This document shows, in pieces, positions 7,058 through 13,082 of a DNA stretch of 13,082 nt. The notes under the pieces were generated by a model. It searched no databases and was not told the origin of the DNA. It was given only the letters and a program-made list of their open reading frames with translations. Both the position numbers and the translations under genes were made by a program. Source of the stretch: an uncultured Mailhella sp. (lineage in GTDB: Bacteria; Desulfobacterota; Desulfovibrionia; Desulfovibrionales; Desulfovibrionaceae); the NCBI GenBank assembly GCA_910579055.1, contig CAJTSU010000098.1, forward strand, positions 1-13,082. Direction: 5' to 3'. Numbering within the stretch: the first letter of the stretch is position 1; every line of letters begins with the position of its first letter.

Positions 7058-8346
7058 AATCCATCAATAATGTCGTGGATCATATTTTTCGGATCAGCAA
7101 CGTATTCCCGGATTTCCCTGATACTCATGGCGTTGTATTTGGCCGCGGCCGCGCGGAAGTCTTCGGCGAACTGTCTGGCCGGGCGGCCCTTCTTTTCGTT
7201 CTCGGCGATAAAGCGATCCCATACGGTATCGCCGGCCTCAACCCAGCGCTTCTTTTCTTCCGGATCAAGAATGATGATTTCAATGCCGGCGGCCTTGAGT
7301 CCTTCAAAGCCGCGGTCTTCAAGCTTGGTGTAGCCTTCGGACATATGGTTGCCCGCCAGGCGGAACTTGTAATACAGCTCCTTCTGCATGTCCTTGGAGA
7401 GGTTGGCGAAGGTTTTCTTGTTGATGCCATAGCTGATGGCGGTGTTGCTCATGCCGGTGACGGTGACATACTTGGCCACTTCGTGGAAACGCCAGGGGAT
7501 CATGCTGCCCACCGCCCAGGCCACGCCGTCGACAACGCCCCGTTGCAATCCGATAAAGACATCGGGCGTGGGAATAGCCACGGGGGTGGCTCCGAGCGCG
7601 ATAAGGGTATTGCGCATCACTTCGCCGCCAAAGCCCATGATGCGTTTGCCCCTGAGGTCTTCCAGCCTGCGGATCGGGGTGGTGCAAATCAGACCCTGCA
7701 CATCAAAATGGGGAATCCAGCCCAGATGAACCTGCTGGTTTTCTACTTCCTTCTTGAAGTATTTTGGATACATCTCTTCCATAAGCTGTGTGGCCACCAC
7801 CACGTTGTTGGTGAGGAAAGGCAGGCCGTCGGCATGGAAGAGGCTGAACGCGCCCTGATTATGGATATGGTAAATCTGGGTGATGTCCACCAGGCCTGCG
7901 CGCAGGGCTTTCCAGCCGTCGACAAGCCCGTGCAGGGACTGGCCGAAATAGCGGTCGAACTTCAGGCGGCCGCCGAACTGATGCTCAAGGTAGCTGAAGG
8001 TTTCCCAGTGGATGCCGTGGCCGATGTCGCCCGCGTTGGGGTAGTAACAGGAGCACTTGAGGGTGAGCGCGTCCTTGTTGAAGTCTTCCGGCTTCATCTG
8101 CGCCTTGTCCCAGGACTGAAGCGGCCTGTCGTTGGCTTCGGCGCCGTAGTATATCCATCCCTTGTCGTTGTCCGCGATCATTTCCGGAGTGAGCTGGGTG
8201 ATGTAAGGCTCGTTGCCCGGAGAGATCCGGGCGGCGGAGGCGACCCCATTCCATACATGACCGCCTGCAAGGATTGCGGCCGCGGTTGCGGCGCTGCCTT
8301 TCATGAAAGTTCTTCTGCTCAGGTAGCCGGGAAATTTTGTATTCAT
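7054..8346 (-). CDS. dctP: TRAP transporter periplasmic substrate-binding protein, Tat-exported (DctP family)
   Basis: 430 residues, roughly 100 longer than a typical DctP; much of the extra length is an N-terminal stretch before the usual fold and a helical tail. A Tat signal is clear: SRRTFMKG at residues 10-17, then an Ala/Leu-rich segment and a likely cut after about residue 38. Tat export suggests folding, perhaps with a cofactor or oligomer, before export. Family regions include LRGKRIMGFGG and LGATPVAIPTPDVFIGLQRG with VVDGVAW, which line the ligand site. Start ATG 8346 has GAGGAAG 6 bases upstream. A -24/-12 promoter lies about 160 bases upstream. The stop codon falls inside the terminal repeat of MITE copy A, so the natural end may have been altered slightly. 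The product delivers its ligand to DctQM; the ligand is unknown. Confidence 0.93.
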   Translation of the reverse strand: MNTKFPGYLSRRTFMKGSAATAAAILAGGHVWNGVASAARISPGNEPYITQLTPEMIADNDKGWIYYGAEANDRPLQSWDKAQMKPEDFNKDALTLKCSCYYPNAGDIGHGIHWETFSYLEHQFGGRLKFDRYFGQSLHGLVDGWKALRAGLVDITQIYHIHNQGAFSLFHADGLPFLTNNVVVATQLMEEMYPKYFKKEVENQQVHLGWIPHFDVQGLICTTPIRRLEDLRGKRIMGFGGEVMRNTLIALGATPVAIPTPDVFIGLQRGVVDGVAWAVGSMIPWRFHEVAKYVTVTGMSNTAISYGINKKTFANLSKDMQKELYYKFRLAGNHMSEGYTKLEDRGFEGLKAAGIEIIILDPEEKKRWVEAGDTVWDRFIAENEKKGRPARQFAEDFRAAAAKYNAMSIREIREYVADPKNMIHDIIDGF

Positions 8347-8506
8347 AATGCTTCCTCACAAGTGCTGTACTGAATGGGATAAGTTGAAAGCAGCCTCACG
8401 CATCTTTTGCTACATTCCTGAATGCTCCGCATGCCTCCTTGTTGAGTGTCGGAAATGGTGTTGTTGTGAAAACGGGCATGTCCCGCTGCCAAGGATATCC
8501 TGGACT

Positions 8507-8522
8507 AGCAAAGATTGTGCCA
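8507..8522 (-). promoter_or_regulatory. Sigma-54 (-24/-12) promoter of dctP
   Basis: On the - strand the sequence is TGGCAC-AATCT-TTGCT, matching the consensus TGGCAC-N5-TTGCW, with the essential GG and GC pairs exactly ten bases apart. Transcription would start near 8496, giving a leader of about 150 bases to the dctP ATG. RpoN promoters need an enhancer-binding activator, consistent with substrate-induced expression; none is in the window. Confidence 0.75.
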
Positions 8523-8574
8523 GAAAGGATTTGCAGCGTGTTCCAACGGCATAAGGAATGGCGCAGCGTGACGT

Positions 8575-8593
8575 CTGTTCTGTTTTTGAACAG
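8575..8593. promoter_or_regulatory. Inverted repeat, possible activator site for the -24/-12 promoter
   Basis: CTGTTC-N7-GAACAG is a perfect 6-base dyad lying about 53 bases upstream of the -24 element of dctP, a suitable place for an RpoN-dependent activator. Only one copy is seen. Confidence 0.4.
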
Positions 8594-8695
8594 CGCCAAA
8601 AGAGTGTGATATAATAATATGTTGAATTATATTGTAAAAAGTATAAAGAGACTATCTGAACACCGATACAGATTGTATTCAATCCGGTACATCTG

Positions 8696-8720
8696 TTTTT
8701 TACACATACACTGTAAAAAA
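8696..8720. promoter_or_regulatory. AT-rich inverted repeat TTTTTTACA-N7-TGTAAAAAA
   Basis: Nine-base perfect arms around CATACAC. It may be an operator in the divergent region or a weak bidirectional terminator; sequence alone does not decide. Confidence 0.4.
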
Positions 8721-8818
8721 AGAAAGATGCAATATTTCATTGCCGGAGACGCATGAGGAATCGTGCTTCTATTGGCACGGATAGAAATGTTGGCGTTGTA
8801 GTAGGCTGATATCATGCA

Positions 8819-8843
8819 AGCATGTCGGACATGCTGTTTTTTT
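8819..8843 (+). terminator. Orphan Rho-independent terminator
   Basis: AGCATGT-CGG-ACATGCT followed by G and seven T residues on +. No matching gene lies directly upstream, so it probably ends a small RNA or short-peptide transcript. Confidence 0.7.
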
Positions 8844-8847
8844 GGCA

Positions 8848-9020
8848 TTAGAGCATTTTCTTTTTGAAAATGCTCCCGGAGTCGAGCGAAGTGAGACTCC
8901 GTCGCGACGCCGGAGTAGCCGCAATTCACTTGCGGCGTAAAGCTCCGGCGGAGGCGTGAAACCTGCGGGTCAGAACATAGAGTCTGGCTGGCAGATAGTT
9001 TCAATCACAAAACGCTCTAA
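8848..9020. mobile_element. MITE-like element, copy B (dctP-DUF169 divergent region)
   Basis: 173 bases with terminal inverted repeats TTAGAGCATTTT (8848-8859) and AAAACGCTCTAA (9009-9020), 11 of 12 matching. It has no coding capacity. Internally it is packed with stems: GAGCATTTTC-TTTTT-GAAAATGCTC at 8851-8875 (perfect 10-base stem), CGGAGTC/GACTCCG at 8877-8901, and GCCGCAA/TTGCGGC at 8918-8936. Its right half is a reverse-oriented relative of copy A (6827-7057). It separates the dctP control sites from the DUF169 promoter. Confidence 0.7.
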
Positions 9021-9069
9021 TGGGCAAAATGTATGTACGTACGTTCAAGCGCAATTCGGGTGTCCGTCA

Positions 9070-9085
9070 TGGAATGGCGTTTGCA
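9070..9085 (+). promoter_or_regulatory. Possible sigma-54 (-24/-12) promoter of the DUF169 gene
   Basis: TGGAATGGCGTTTGCA has GG and GC with the required ten-base spacing and a perfect TTGCA -12 part, but the -24 part departs from TGGCAC at two positions. The start would be near 9096, about 84 bases before the ATG. It would give divergent RpoN control with dctP. Confidence 0.45.
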
Positions 9086-9179
9086 TAACGGCTGTTGATC
9101 CCGTCCGAGAGGTTCCGGCAAGGCACGTCATGTTGCCGGGGCACTCAATATCTGCGGTGCGGGACTCAGGGAGACAAAG

Positions 9180-9962
9180 ATGCATTTTACACATTATGCG
9201 GAAATACATGAATTTTTCATGCGTGAACTACGGCTCGTGCATGCCCCGGTGGGGATGCGTTTCTTTTTTGATGATGCGGGGCTGGAGTCTTTCAGAAAGG
9301 CGTACGAACATTATGCTCCGGTCAAGCCGCTCACCTTCTGCCAGGCCGAACTTGGCGCGCGGATGGAAGGGCTGACCATTGTGCTGGACATGGATAAACT
9401 GTGGTGCCAGGGCGCGCGCTTTGTGTTCGGGCTGCGGGACATGGAGGAGGCCGATCTCCGCCTGCATCGCAAATTCTGCACGGACGACGCACAGGCGCGC
9501 CGGGTGCTGGAAAGCAAGCCCCGGCTGACCGGAAAAAAACTTTTGGCCGTGGCCCTGAGCCCTCTTTGCGCGGGGACGGGGCAGCCCGATGTGGTGCATT
9601 TCTGCTGTGACAACATGCAGGCCTACCATATTCTGAACGACTGGATGGCCGTGCGGAATGTGCATCCTTTGCGGCCCGTGCTGTGCGTCAATTCCGCCAT
9701 ATGCGGCGGCAGCGTGTTCAGCTTTGTCGAAGCACAGGCCAATCTGACGCTGGCCTGCGCGGGAAGCTATAATTCCGGCAAGATGGAGCGCGGGGAAATC
9801 AACGTCATGGTGCCGGGCGGGCATATCCGGGATGTGGCGGAACGTATGGCCGCGCGTGTGGCGGAGAAGGGCGGAATTTCCCTGACGCGGGAAGGCCGGC
9901 CCTTCCCCGGCCCGGATATCTGTCAGAATTGCCCGCTGATCGCGTTCCGAAAGGCGGAATAG
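9180..9962 (+). CDS. DUF169-family protein
   Basis: 260 residues, a normal length for DUF169 (COG2043, function unestablished). Family-like stretches are PVGMRFFF (about residues 23-30), FCQAELGARMEGLTIVLD (about 53-70) and LSPLCAGTGQPDVVHF (about 126-141). It has no signal peptide or membrane segment, so it is probably cytoplasmic. Cys are frequent, including VHFCCDNMQ and a C-terminal CQNCP (Cys248 and Cys251), which suggests metal or Fe-S binding or redox use; this is inference. ATG 9180 is preceded by AGGGAGA with a 6-base gap. It is divergent from dctP and convergent with the selenoprotein/glycyl radical enzyme pair, and ends 25 bases before a strong terminator. Placement suggests a role in the same substrate pathway, perhaps a sensor or maturation factor. 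Confidence 0.8.
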   Translation: MHFTHYAEIHEFFMRELRLVHAPVGMRFFFDDAGLESFRKAYEHYAPVKPLTFCQAELGARMEGLTIVLDMDKLWCQGARFVFGLRDMEEADLRLHRKFCTDDAQARRVLESKPRLTGKKLLAVALSPLCAGTGQPDVVHFCCDNMQAYHILNDWMAVRNVHPLRPVLCVNSAICGGSVFSFVEAQANLTLACAGSYNSGKMERGEINVMVPGGHIRDVAERMAARVAEKGGISLTREGRPFPGPDICQNCPLIAFRKAE

Positions 9963-9986
9963 GCGCTTCGCGTATGCCTGATCAGG

Positions 9987-10024
9987 ACGGCCGTCGTCTG
10001 CGGGGCGCAGATGACGGCCGTTTT
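9987..10024 (+). terminator. Rho-independent terminator of the DUF169 gene
   Basis: Stem ACGGCCGTC-g-TCTGC with GCAGA-t-GACGGCCGT (one internal mismatch) and loop GGGGC, followed by TTTT on +. It also separates the convergent - strand unit. Confidence 0.85.
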
Positions 10025-10085
10025 GCATGGCCCATATTCCCGGGCGGCGTTATATGTTGATAATTCCGGTTGGCTCTGTTCCAGA

Positions 10086-10101
10086 ATAGTGTTGACACTA
10101 T
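10086..10101. other. Perfect palindrome over the selenoprotein stop codon
   Basis: ATAGTGT-TG-ACACTAT has perfect 7-base arms and includes the TAG stop at 10100-10098. There is no T run on the - strand, so it may be a weak 3' hairpin or a protein-binding dyad. Confidence 0.4.
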
Positions 10102-10415
10102 CCCTTGTCCGATTCCTTGTTCGCTTCGGAACTGACGCCGGGTACACCGTTTTCGCCTACAAAAATACTGTATTTGAGGCCATAGGAATCAATGACCTCG
10201 CTGCCGATGACAAAGGGCAGGCCCTCGACCTGAACTTCCTGTTCCTCGTCGGCGTCTTCACGTTCGTCGATGCTCACACGGAGCTCCATGTGACTTTTTC
10301 AGCCCCCGCCCACTTTCGTTTCACGAATGCGGAATACGGCGTCGTCGTTGTCTTCTTCTGCAAGCAGCTCCCTGAACTTGGCAAGAAGTTCCGGAGCTAT
10401 GGTGATTTCCAGCAT
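10098..10415 (-). CDS. HesB/IscA-like selenoprotein with in-frame TGA (Sec39)
   Basis: From ATG 10415 the frame reads 38 codons to VGGG, meets TGA at 10301-10299, and continues in the same frame (KSHMELRVSIDE onward) to TAG at 10100-10098. If TGA is selenocysteine the product is 105 residues. The whole chain fits a HesB/IscA-type fold: an N-terminal ITIAPELLAKFRELL helix, an FRIRETKVGGG strand and loop where IscA has GGCSG, then GLPFVIG and GLKYSIFV strands. Sec39 replaces the first conserved IscA Cys; the C-terminal Cys pair of IscA is missing and there is no other Cys. HesB-like is a known prokaryotic selenoprotein class. A hairpin directly after the TGA (10292-10275) could be the bacterial SECIS. 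The gene begins 97 bases after the glycyl radical enzyme stop on the same strand, so an Fe-S or redox service role for that enzyme or its activase is likely. Initiation signal is weak (AAAGAGA). Plain nonsense mutation is the alternative. Confidence 0.78.
10275..10292 (-). promoter_or_regulatory. Candidate bacterial SECIS hairpin
   Basis: CACATGGAGCTCCGTGTG on - folds into a stem of seven pairs (one G-U) with loop AGCT, its loop starting 13 bases after the TGA at 10301-10299. Bacterial SECIS elements sit just 3' of the UGA with an apical loop slightly further away in classical cases, so position is acceptable but not proof. Confidence 0.5.
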
Positions 10416-10446
10416 GGTCTGTGTCTCTTTCGGGTATAGGGTTTGC

Positions 10447-10461
10447 CGGAGGGCCGCCCTC
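10447..10461. other. GC hairpin between the glycyl radical enzyme and selenoprotein genes
   Basis: GGAGGGC and GCCCTCC flank one base in the 97-base gap. There is no T run, so read-through from the upstream gene is expected; it may protect the longer mRNA end. Confidence 0.3.
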
Positions 10462-10512
10462 CCGCCTGGGGCACAGACGGACAGGGCGCTCTCCGGAGAT
10501 TGGGGCGGTTGA

Positions 10513-12921
10513 TCACGCGTTCCTGTATTCGGTGCGCTTGATGATTTCGTCCTGCACGCCCTTGTACAGGCGGGTGAAGTAGGAGGAGAAACCGGCCACG
10601 CGCACCACGAGATCCTTGTACTCCTGCGGGTTGACCTGCGCGTCCTTCAATGTTTCGGAATCCACACAGTTGAACTGAATGTGGCCGCCGCCGAGGTCGA
10701 AGTAGGTCTTGAGCAGGTTGAGCAGTATCCGGGTGCCGTTCGGCCCTTCAAGGGCGGAAGGCAGGAACTTCATGTTCATGTGGTTGCAGTTGTTGCGTAT
10801 GGTGTCGATGGCCTGCGCGGCGGATTTGATCAGCGCCGTGCTGCCGTTCACGTCCGTGCCCGGCATGGCGGAAACGCTGGCGTCAGTCAGCGCTACGCCT
10901 TTCTTGCGGCCGTTGGGCAGAGCGCCGGTCATCGGTGCAAAGTAGTTATGGTAGGACAGTGAGAAGGGATCCATGTGCGCCTCATAGCCGAAGTAATCCG
11001 GGCCGTGCGAACGGTAGGTGCGCTCTACGTCACGGAAAAAGCGGCGGGTGAGCTGATCCACATCTTCAATATCGTTGCCGTGCTTGGGCGCTTCGTAGCA
11101 CATCTTCTGAATGTCTTCGTAACCTTCAAAGTTGGCCGCGAGGGCTTCCTTGAGTTGCGCCCAGGTGAGCTTTCCGGTGTCGTAGATCAGGTGCTTGATG
11201 GCATACAGCGAGTTCACGGCGTCAACGCCCGTGGCGGTGATGCACAGGGACTGCGAATACTTGGGGCCGCCTGCCTCTTCGCACAGACCCGATTCGATGC
11301 AGCCGTCAAGCAGGCAGGAGCGGAAGATATTCGGAACAATCTCTTCGCGGGTGCAGTTGCCCAGGTTGCTGATTTTGCGCTGCGCGTCGTAGGCGTGGTC
11401 CATATGGCTCAGCAGCGCCTGATACAGCTCCTCAAAGGTGGCGCAGTCTTCGGCGGCTTTCACTTCGGGGAAAATCTGCTTGCGGGTGTGCGGGTCGTAT
11501 CCGTTGTACATGGTGAATTCAACCAGTTTGGCCAGGTTGGGCTGGCCTTCAAAGGTCACATAAGAGCCTTTGCCCTGCATGCCGGTGCCCACGCAACCGA
11601 AGATGACGGGCAGGGTACGCGCCTCGTCCAGGGTGATCCCGCGCGAAGCGAAGCGAACCAGTGAACGGGCAACCGCGGCGTCCATGTTCATGAACTGGGG
11701 CTGACCACTGCCGTGGCGGACGACTTCCACCGCCTTTTCCAGATAGGACGGCTTCATCTTCGGGGTGTAGAACAGCGCCAGCGTGGGCTGGATGTTGTGC
11801 ATGGCGATCTGGGTGTCCATGATCAGTTCTTCCAGCTCGTTGGATGCGTCATCGCCGTCGGCGGTGTAGCCGCCCAGAGAAATGGTCTGGCCGGTGTGGC
11901 CGGAAAATGCTTTGGCGTAGGCGTCGCCCTGGTACACGGCGATTTCAAGATGTTTGACCCATTGACACTTCAGCAGAGAGAGCACCTGTTCCCTGGTCAG
12001 GTTTCCTTCGTCAATGTCCTTCTTGTAGAAGGGGTACATATACTGGCCGTAGCGTCCCAGGGAATGGCCGCAGCCGCACTGTTCGATTTCGATACAGCAA
12101 TGTGTGAACCAGAAGGACTGTACGGCTTCACGGAAGTTGCGCGCCGGGTACTCGGGAACCCGGCGGCAGACTTCGGCGATTTCCATGAGTTCGGCCTTTT
12201 TCTTTTCGTCGTTTTCCGCCTTGGCGCTTTCTTCGGCGAGGTCGGCGTAACGGTGCGCGTAGGCGATCACCGCGTTGAGGGCGATCTTGCAGGCCCGGTA
12301 AAACTCGATTTTGGACCAGTTGGCCGCGTGCTTGGGCAGAGCCTGATATGCGACGTCCACCTCTTCAAGGATGCCGCGAATGCCCTTGTTGAGCACGGCG
12401 GGGTAGTCGGCCACGCCGGAGCCGGTGGAGTTGTCGTTGACCGGGTAGATCCAGCCGCATTTCACCAGCAGTTCCGCGTTTTCGCCGTACAGCTCCTTGT
12501 AGAGCTTGTTGGCGCGGTCGTAGGTGGTCTTGCCCTTCCAGGCCTTGTAGACTTTTTTCAGGGTTTCCTTGGTTTCGTCGGAAAAGCGCACTTCGCCCAG
12601 AGAGGAGAGGGCCAGTTTTTCGGAATCAAGGTCATCCTTGACCCAGTTGCACTGCCATTCCGGGTAGGCGTAGATCATGGCGCGGCCGCCGGCCAGGCTG
12701 CCCACGATGGGGTTGCCGTCCAGATAGATTTTCTTGTTGGTCAGCACCTTTTCAAGCAGTTTGGCGCGGGTGATGAACACGCTTTCGCCCTTGCACTCGT
12801 CATACGTTTCCACCAGAAACTTCAGACGTTCGGGGTCCATGTTCTGCGATGTGTCGAGCAGAGCGGCCTTTTGATCGCTGATGCGCTGTTCCAGATCATC
12901 CCAATTAATTGCATATCCCAT
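10513..12921 (-). CDS. Glycyl radical enzyme (PFL-like), substrate unknown, Cys-Val-Gly active site
   Basis: 802 residues from ATG 12921, chosen because AGGAGG stands 6 bases before it; the frame extends 42 codons further upstream but without family sequence. The glycyl radical loop RVAGFSSYF near the C-terminus places the radical on Gly777, and the thiyl residue is Cys443 in FGCVGTG. Family landmarks include GRYGQYMYPFY (about residues 290-300) and PNLAKLVEFTMYNGYDP downstream of the Cys. Enzymes of this group use an S-adenosylmethionine-dependent activase, are oxygen-sensitive, and cut or rearrange C-O, C-N, C-S or C-C bonds. Most characterised dehydratases and lyases carry Cys-x-Glu; here position 445 is Gly, so choline, glycerol, propanediol, hydroxyproline or isethionate chemistry is not supported. 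A Cys-rich patch (Cys275, 276, 282, 284) is also unusual. No activase gene is in the window; it may lie beyond base 13082. The TRAP genes nearby could import the substrate. Confidence 0.92.
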   Translation of the reverse strand: MGYAINWDDLEQRISDQKAALLDTSQNMDPERLKFLVETYDECKGESVFITRAKLLEKVLTNKKIYLDGNPIVGSLAGGRAMIYAYPEWQCNWVKDDLDSEKLALSSLGEVRFSDETKETLKKVYKAWKGKTTYDRANKLYKELYGENAELLVKCGWIYPVNDNSTGSGVADYPAVLNKGIRGILEEVDVAYQALPKHAANWSKIEFYRACKIALNAVIAYAHRYADLAEESAKAENDEKKKAELMEIAEVCRRVPEYPARNFREAVQSFWFTHCCIEIEQCGCGHSLGRYGQYMYPFYKKDIDEGNLTREQVLSLLKCQWVKHLEIAVYQGDAYAKAFSGHTGQTISLGGYTADGDDASNELEELIMDTQIAMHNIQPTLALFYTPKMKPSYLEKAVEVVRHGSGQPQFMNMDAAVARSLVRFASRGITLDEARTLPVIFGCVGTGMQGKGSYVTFEGQPNLAKLVEFTMYNGYDPHTRKQIFPEVKAAEDCATFEELYQALLSHMDHAYDAQRKISNLGNCTREEIVPNIFRSCLLDGCIESGLCEEAGGPKYSQSLCITATGVDAVNSLYAIKHLIYDTGKLTWAQLKEALAANFEGYEDIQKMCYEAPKHGNDIEDVDQLTRRFFRDVERTYRSHGPDYFGYEAHMDPFSLSYHNYFAPMTGALPNGRKKGVALTDASVSAMPGTDVNGSTALIKSAAQAIDTIRNNCNHMNMKFLPSALEGPNGTRILLNLLKTYFDLGGGHIQFNCVDSETLKDAQVNPQEYKDLVVRVAGFSSYFTRLYKGVQDEIIKRTEYRNA

Positions 12922-12956
12922 GACAAACCTCCTGGTGTTGTTGTGTTCCCGGGACG

Positions 12957-12974
12957 GGGAAACATGGGTTTCCC
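12957..12974. promoter_or_regulatory. Inverted repeat upstream of the glycyl radical enzyme gene
   Basis: GGGAAAC-ATGG-GTTTCCC has perfect 7-base arms and lies 36-53 bases before the start codon. It may be an operator or a leader hairpin. I see no convincing -24/-12 promoter in the remaining 108 bases. Confidence 0.4.
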
Positions 12975-13011
12975 TCAGACTGATGACAAACCCCGCTTCG
13001 CGGCGTTTGCG

Positions 13012-13039
13012 CCGTCCAAGCCGCAAAGCGGCTTGACGG
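13012..13039. other. GC-rich stem-loop at the right edge
   Basis: CCGTCCAAGCCGC pairs with GCGGCTTGACGG around AAA with a single bulged C. It lies 91-118 bases upstream of the glycyl radical enzyme gene. It could be the terminator of a preceding gene outside the window or part of an intergenic repeat; there is no clear T run on either strand. Confidence 0.45.
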
Positions 13040-13082
13040 AAACGCACGAAAATCGCTCGCTTTACGGCGCGGCCAAGCCGCG

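Larger units (their letters stand above)
8600..8843 (+). ncRNA. Candidate small RNA ending at an orphan terminator
   Basis: A classical terminator at 8819-8843 has no gene upstream on its strand for several hundred bases. An AT-rich block at about 8600-8660 with TATAAT/TATAAA-like hexamers could start a transcript of about 160-230 bases. It would include the TTTTTTACA/TGTAAAAAA dyad at 8696-8720. Exact start is unknown; a short peptide frame at 8753-8806 is an alternative product. Confidence 0.35.
8347..9179. other. Divergent regulatory region between dctP and the DUF169 gene
   Basis: 833 bases with no convincing protein gene. It contains a -24/-12 promoter for dctP, a CTGTTC/GAACAG inverted repeat, an AT-rich promoter-like block (about 8600-8660), a TTTTTTACA inverted repeat, a free-standing + strand terminator, MITE copy B and a second possible -24/-12 site. 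A 17-codon + strand frame (ATG 8753 to TGA 8806, GGAG 4 bases before) is possible but weak. Confidence 0.6.

Noticed and set aside
7003..8373. 456-residue + strand frame opposite dctP, with AAGGAG before its ATG
   Set aside because: It is the mirror frame of an unmistakable dctP; its sequence has no recognisable fold and the start signal lies inside the MITE.
10513..12921. Assignment as isethionate sulfite-lyase, choline TMA-lyase or hydroxyproline dehydratase
   Set aside because: Those enzymes carry Glu two residues after the active Cys; here it is Gly, so a specific name is not supported.

Overview
The window looks like chromosomal DNA of an anaerobic, sulfite/sulfate-reducing member of the Desulfovibrionaceae (Desulfovibrio/Bilophila type). 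This is inferred from the GC-rich coding style, a glycyl radical enzyme, a TRAP transporter with a Tat-exported binding protein, sigma-54-type promoters and a probable selenoprotein of the HesB-like class. No 16S rRNA or other decisive marker is present, so the placement is tentative.

Left module (about 1-3790, + strand). A palindromic operator-like site is followed by three tightly packed genes: a soluble coiled-coil protein, a ClpB-like AAA+ ATPase without the Clp N domain, and a small membrane protein. The ATPase has a degenerate first nucleotide site and an intact second one. It is broken by a one-base loss just after the second Walker A. The membrane protein appears to have lost a second base near its C-terminus. 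The set looks like a decaying accessory or secretion-like module, or it carries two sequence errors. I cannot assign it to a named system.

Middle (about 3790-4800). This gene-poor stretch holds a 72-aa unknown gene and a 23-aa hydrophobic peptide gene with a near-ideal ribosome binding site, both on the - strand. It also holds a strong stem-loop, two REP-like hairpins with the same TTCA loop, and the terminator of the transporter operon.

Right module (about 4700-13082). On the - strand, dctP-dctQ-dctM encode a TRAP transporter. A good -24/-12 promoter lies upstream of dctP, with a possible enhancer-protein site further upstream. A MITE-like element sits between dctP and dctQ and supplies the dctP stop codon. 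A (GA)21 tract lies between a well-formed start signal and the dctQ frame, so dctQ (and by coupling dctM) may be phase-variable. Divergently, a DUF169 protein is read on + with its own possible -24/-12 promoter, and a second copy of the MITE lies in the divergent region. A free-standing terminator in that region suggests a small RNA. Convergent to DUF169, a glycyl radical enzyme gene (- strand) is followed by a short gene with an in-frame TGA, read here as a selenocysteine-containing HesB/IscA-like protein.

Together the right module looks like an uptake-and-cleavage locus for an unidentified small organic substrate. TRAP imports it, the glycyl radical enzyme transforms it anaerobically, and the Fe-S-type selenoprotein and DUF169 protein play support roles. 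The glycyl radical enzyme has Cys-Val-Gly where the well-known dehydratases and lyases have Cys-x-Glu, so its reaction is open. No activating enzyme is in the window.
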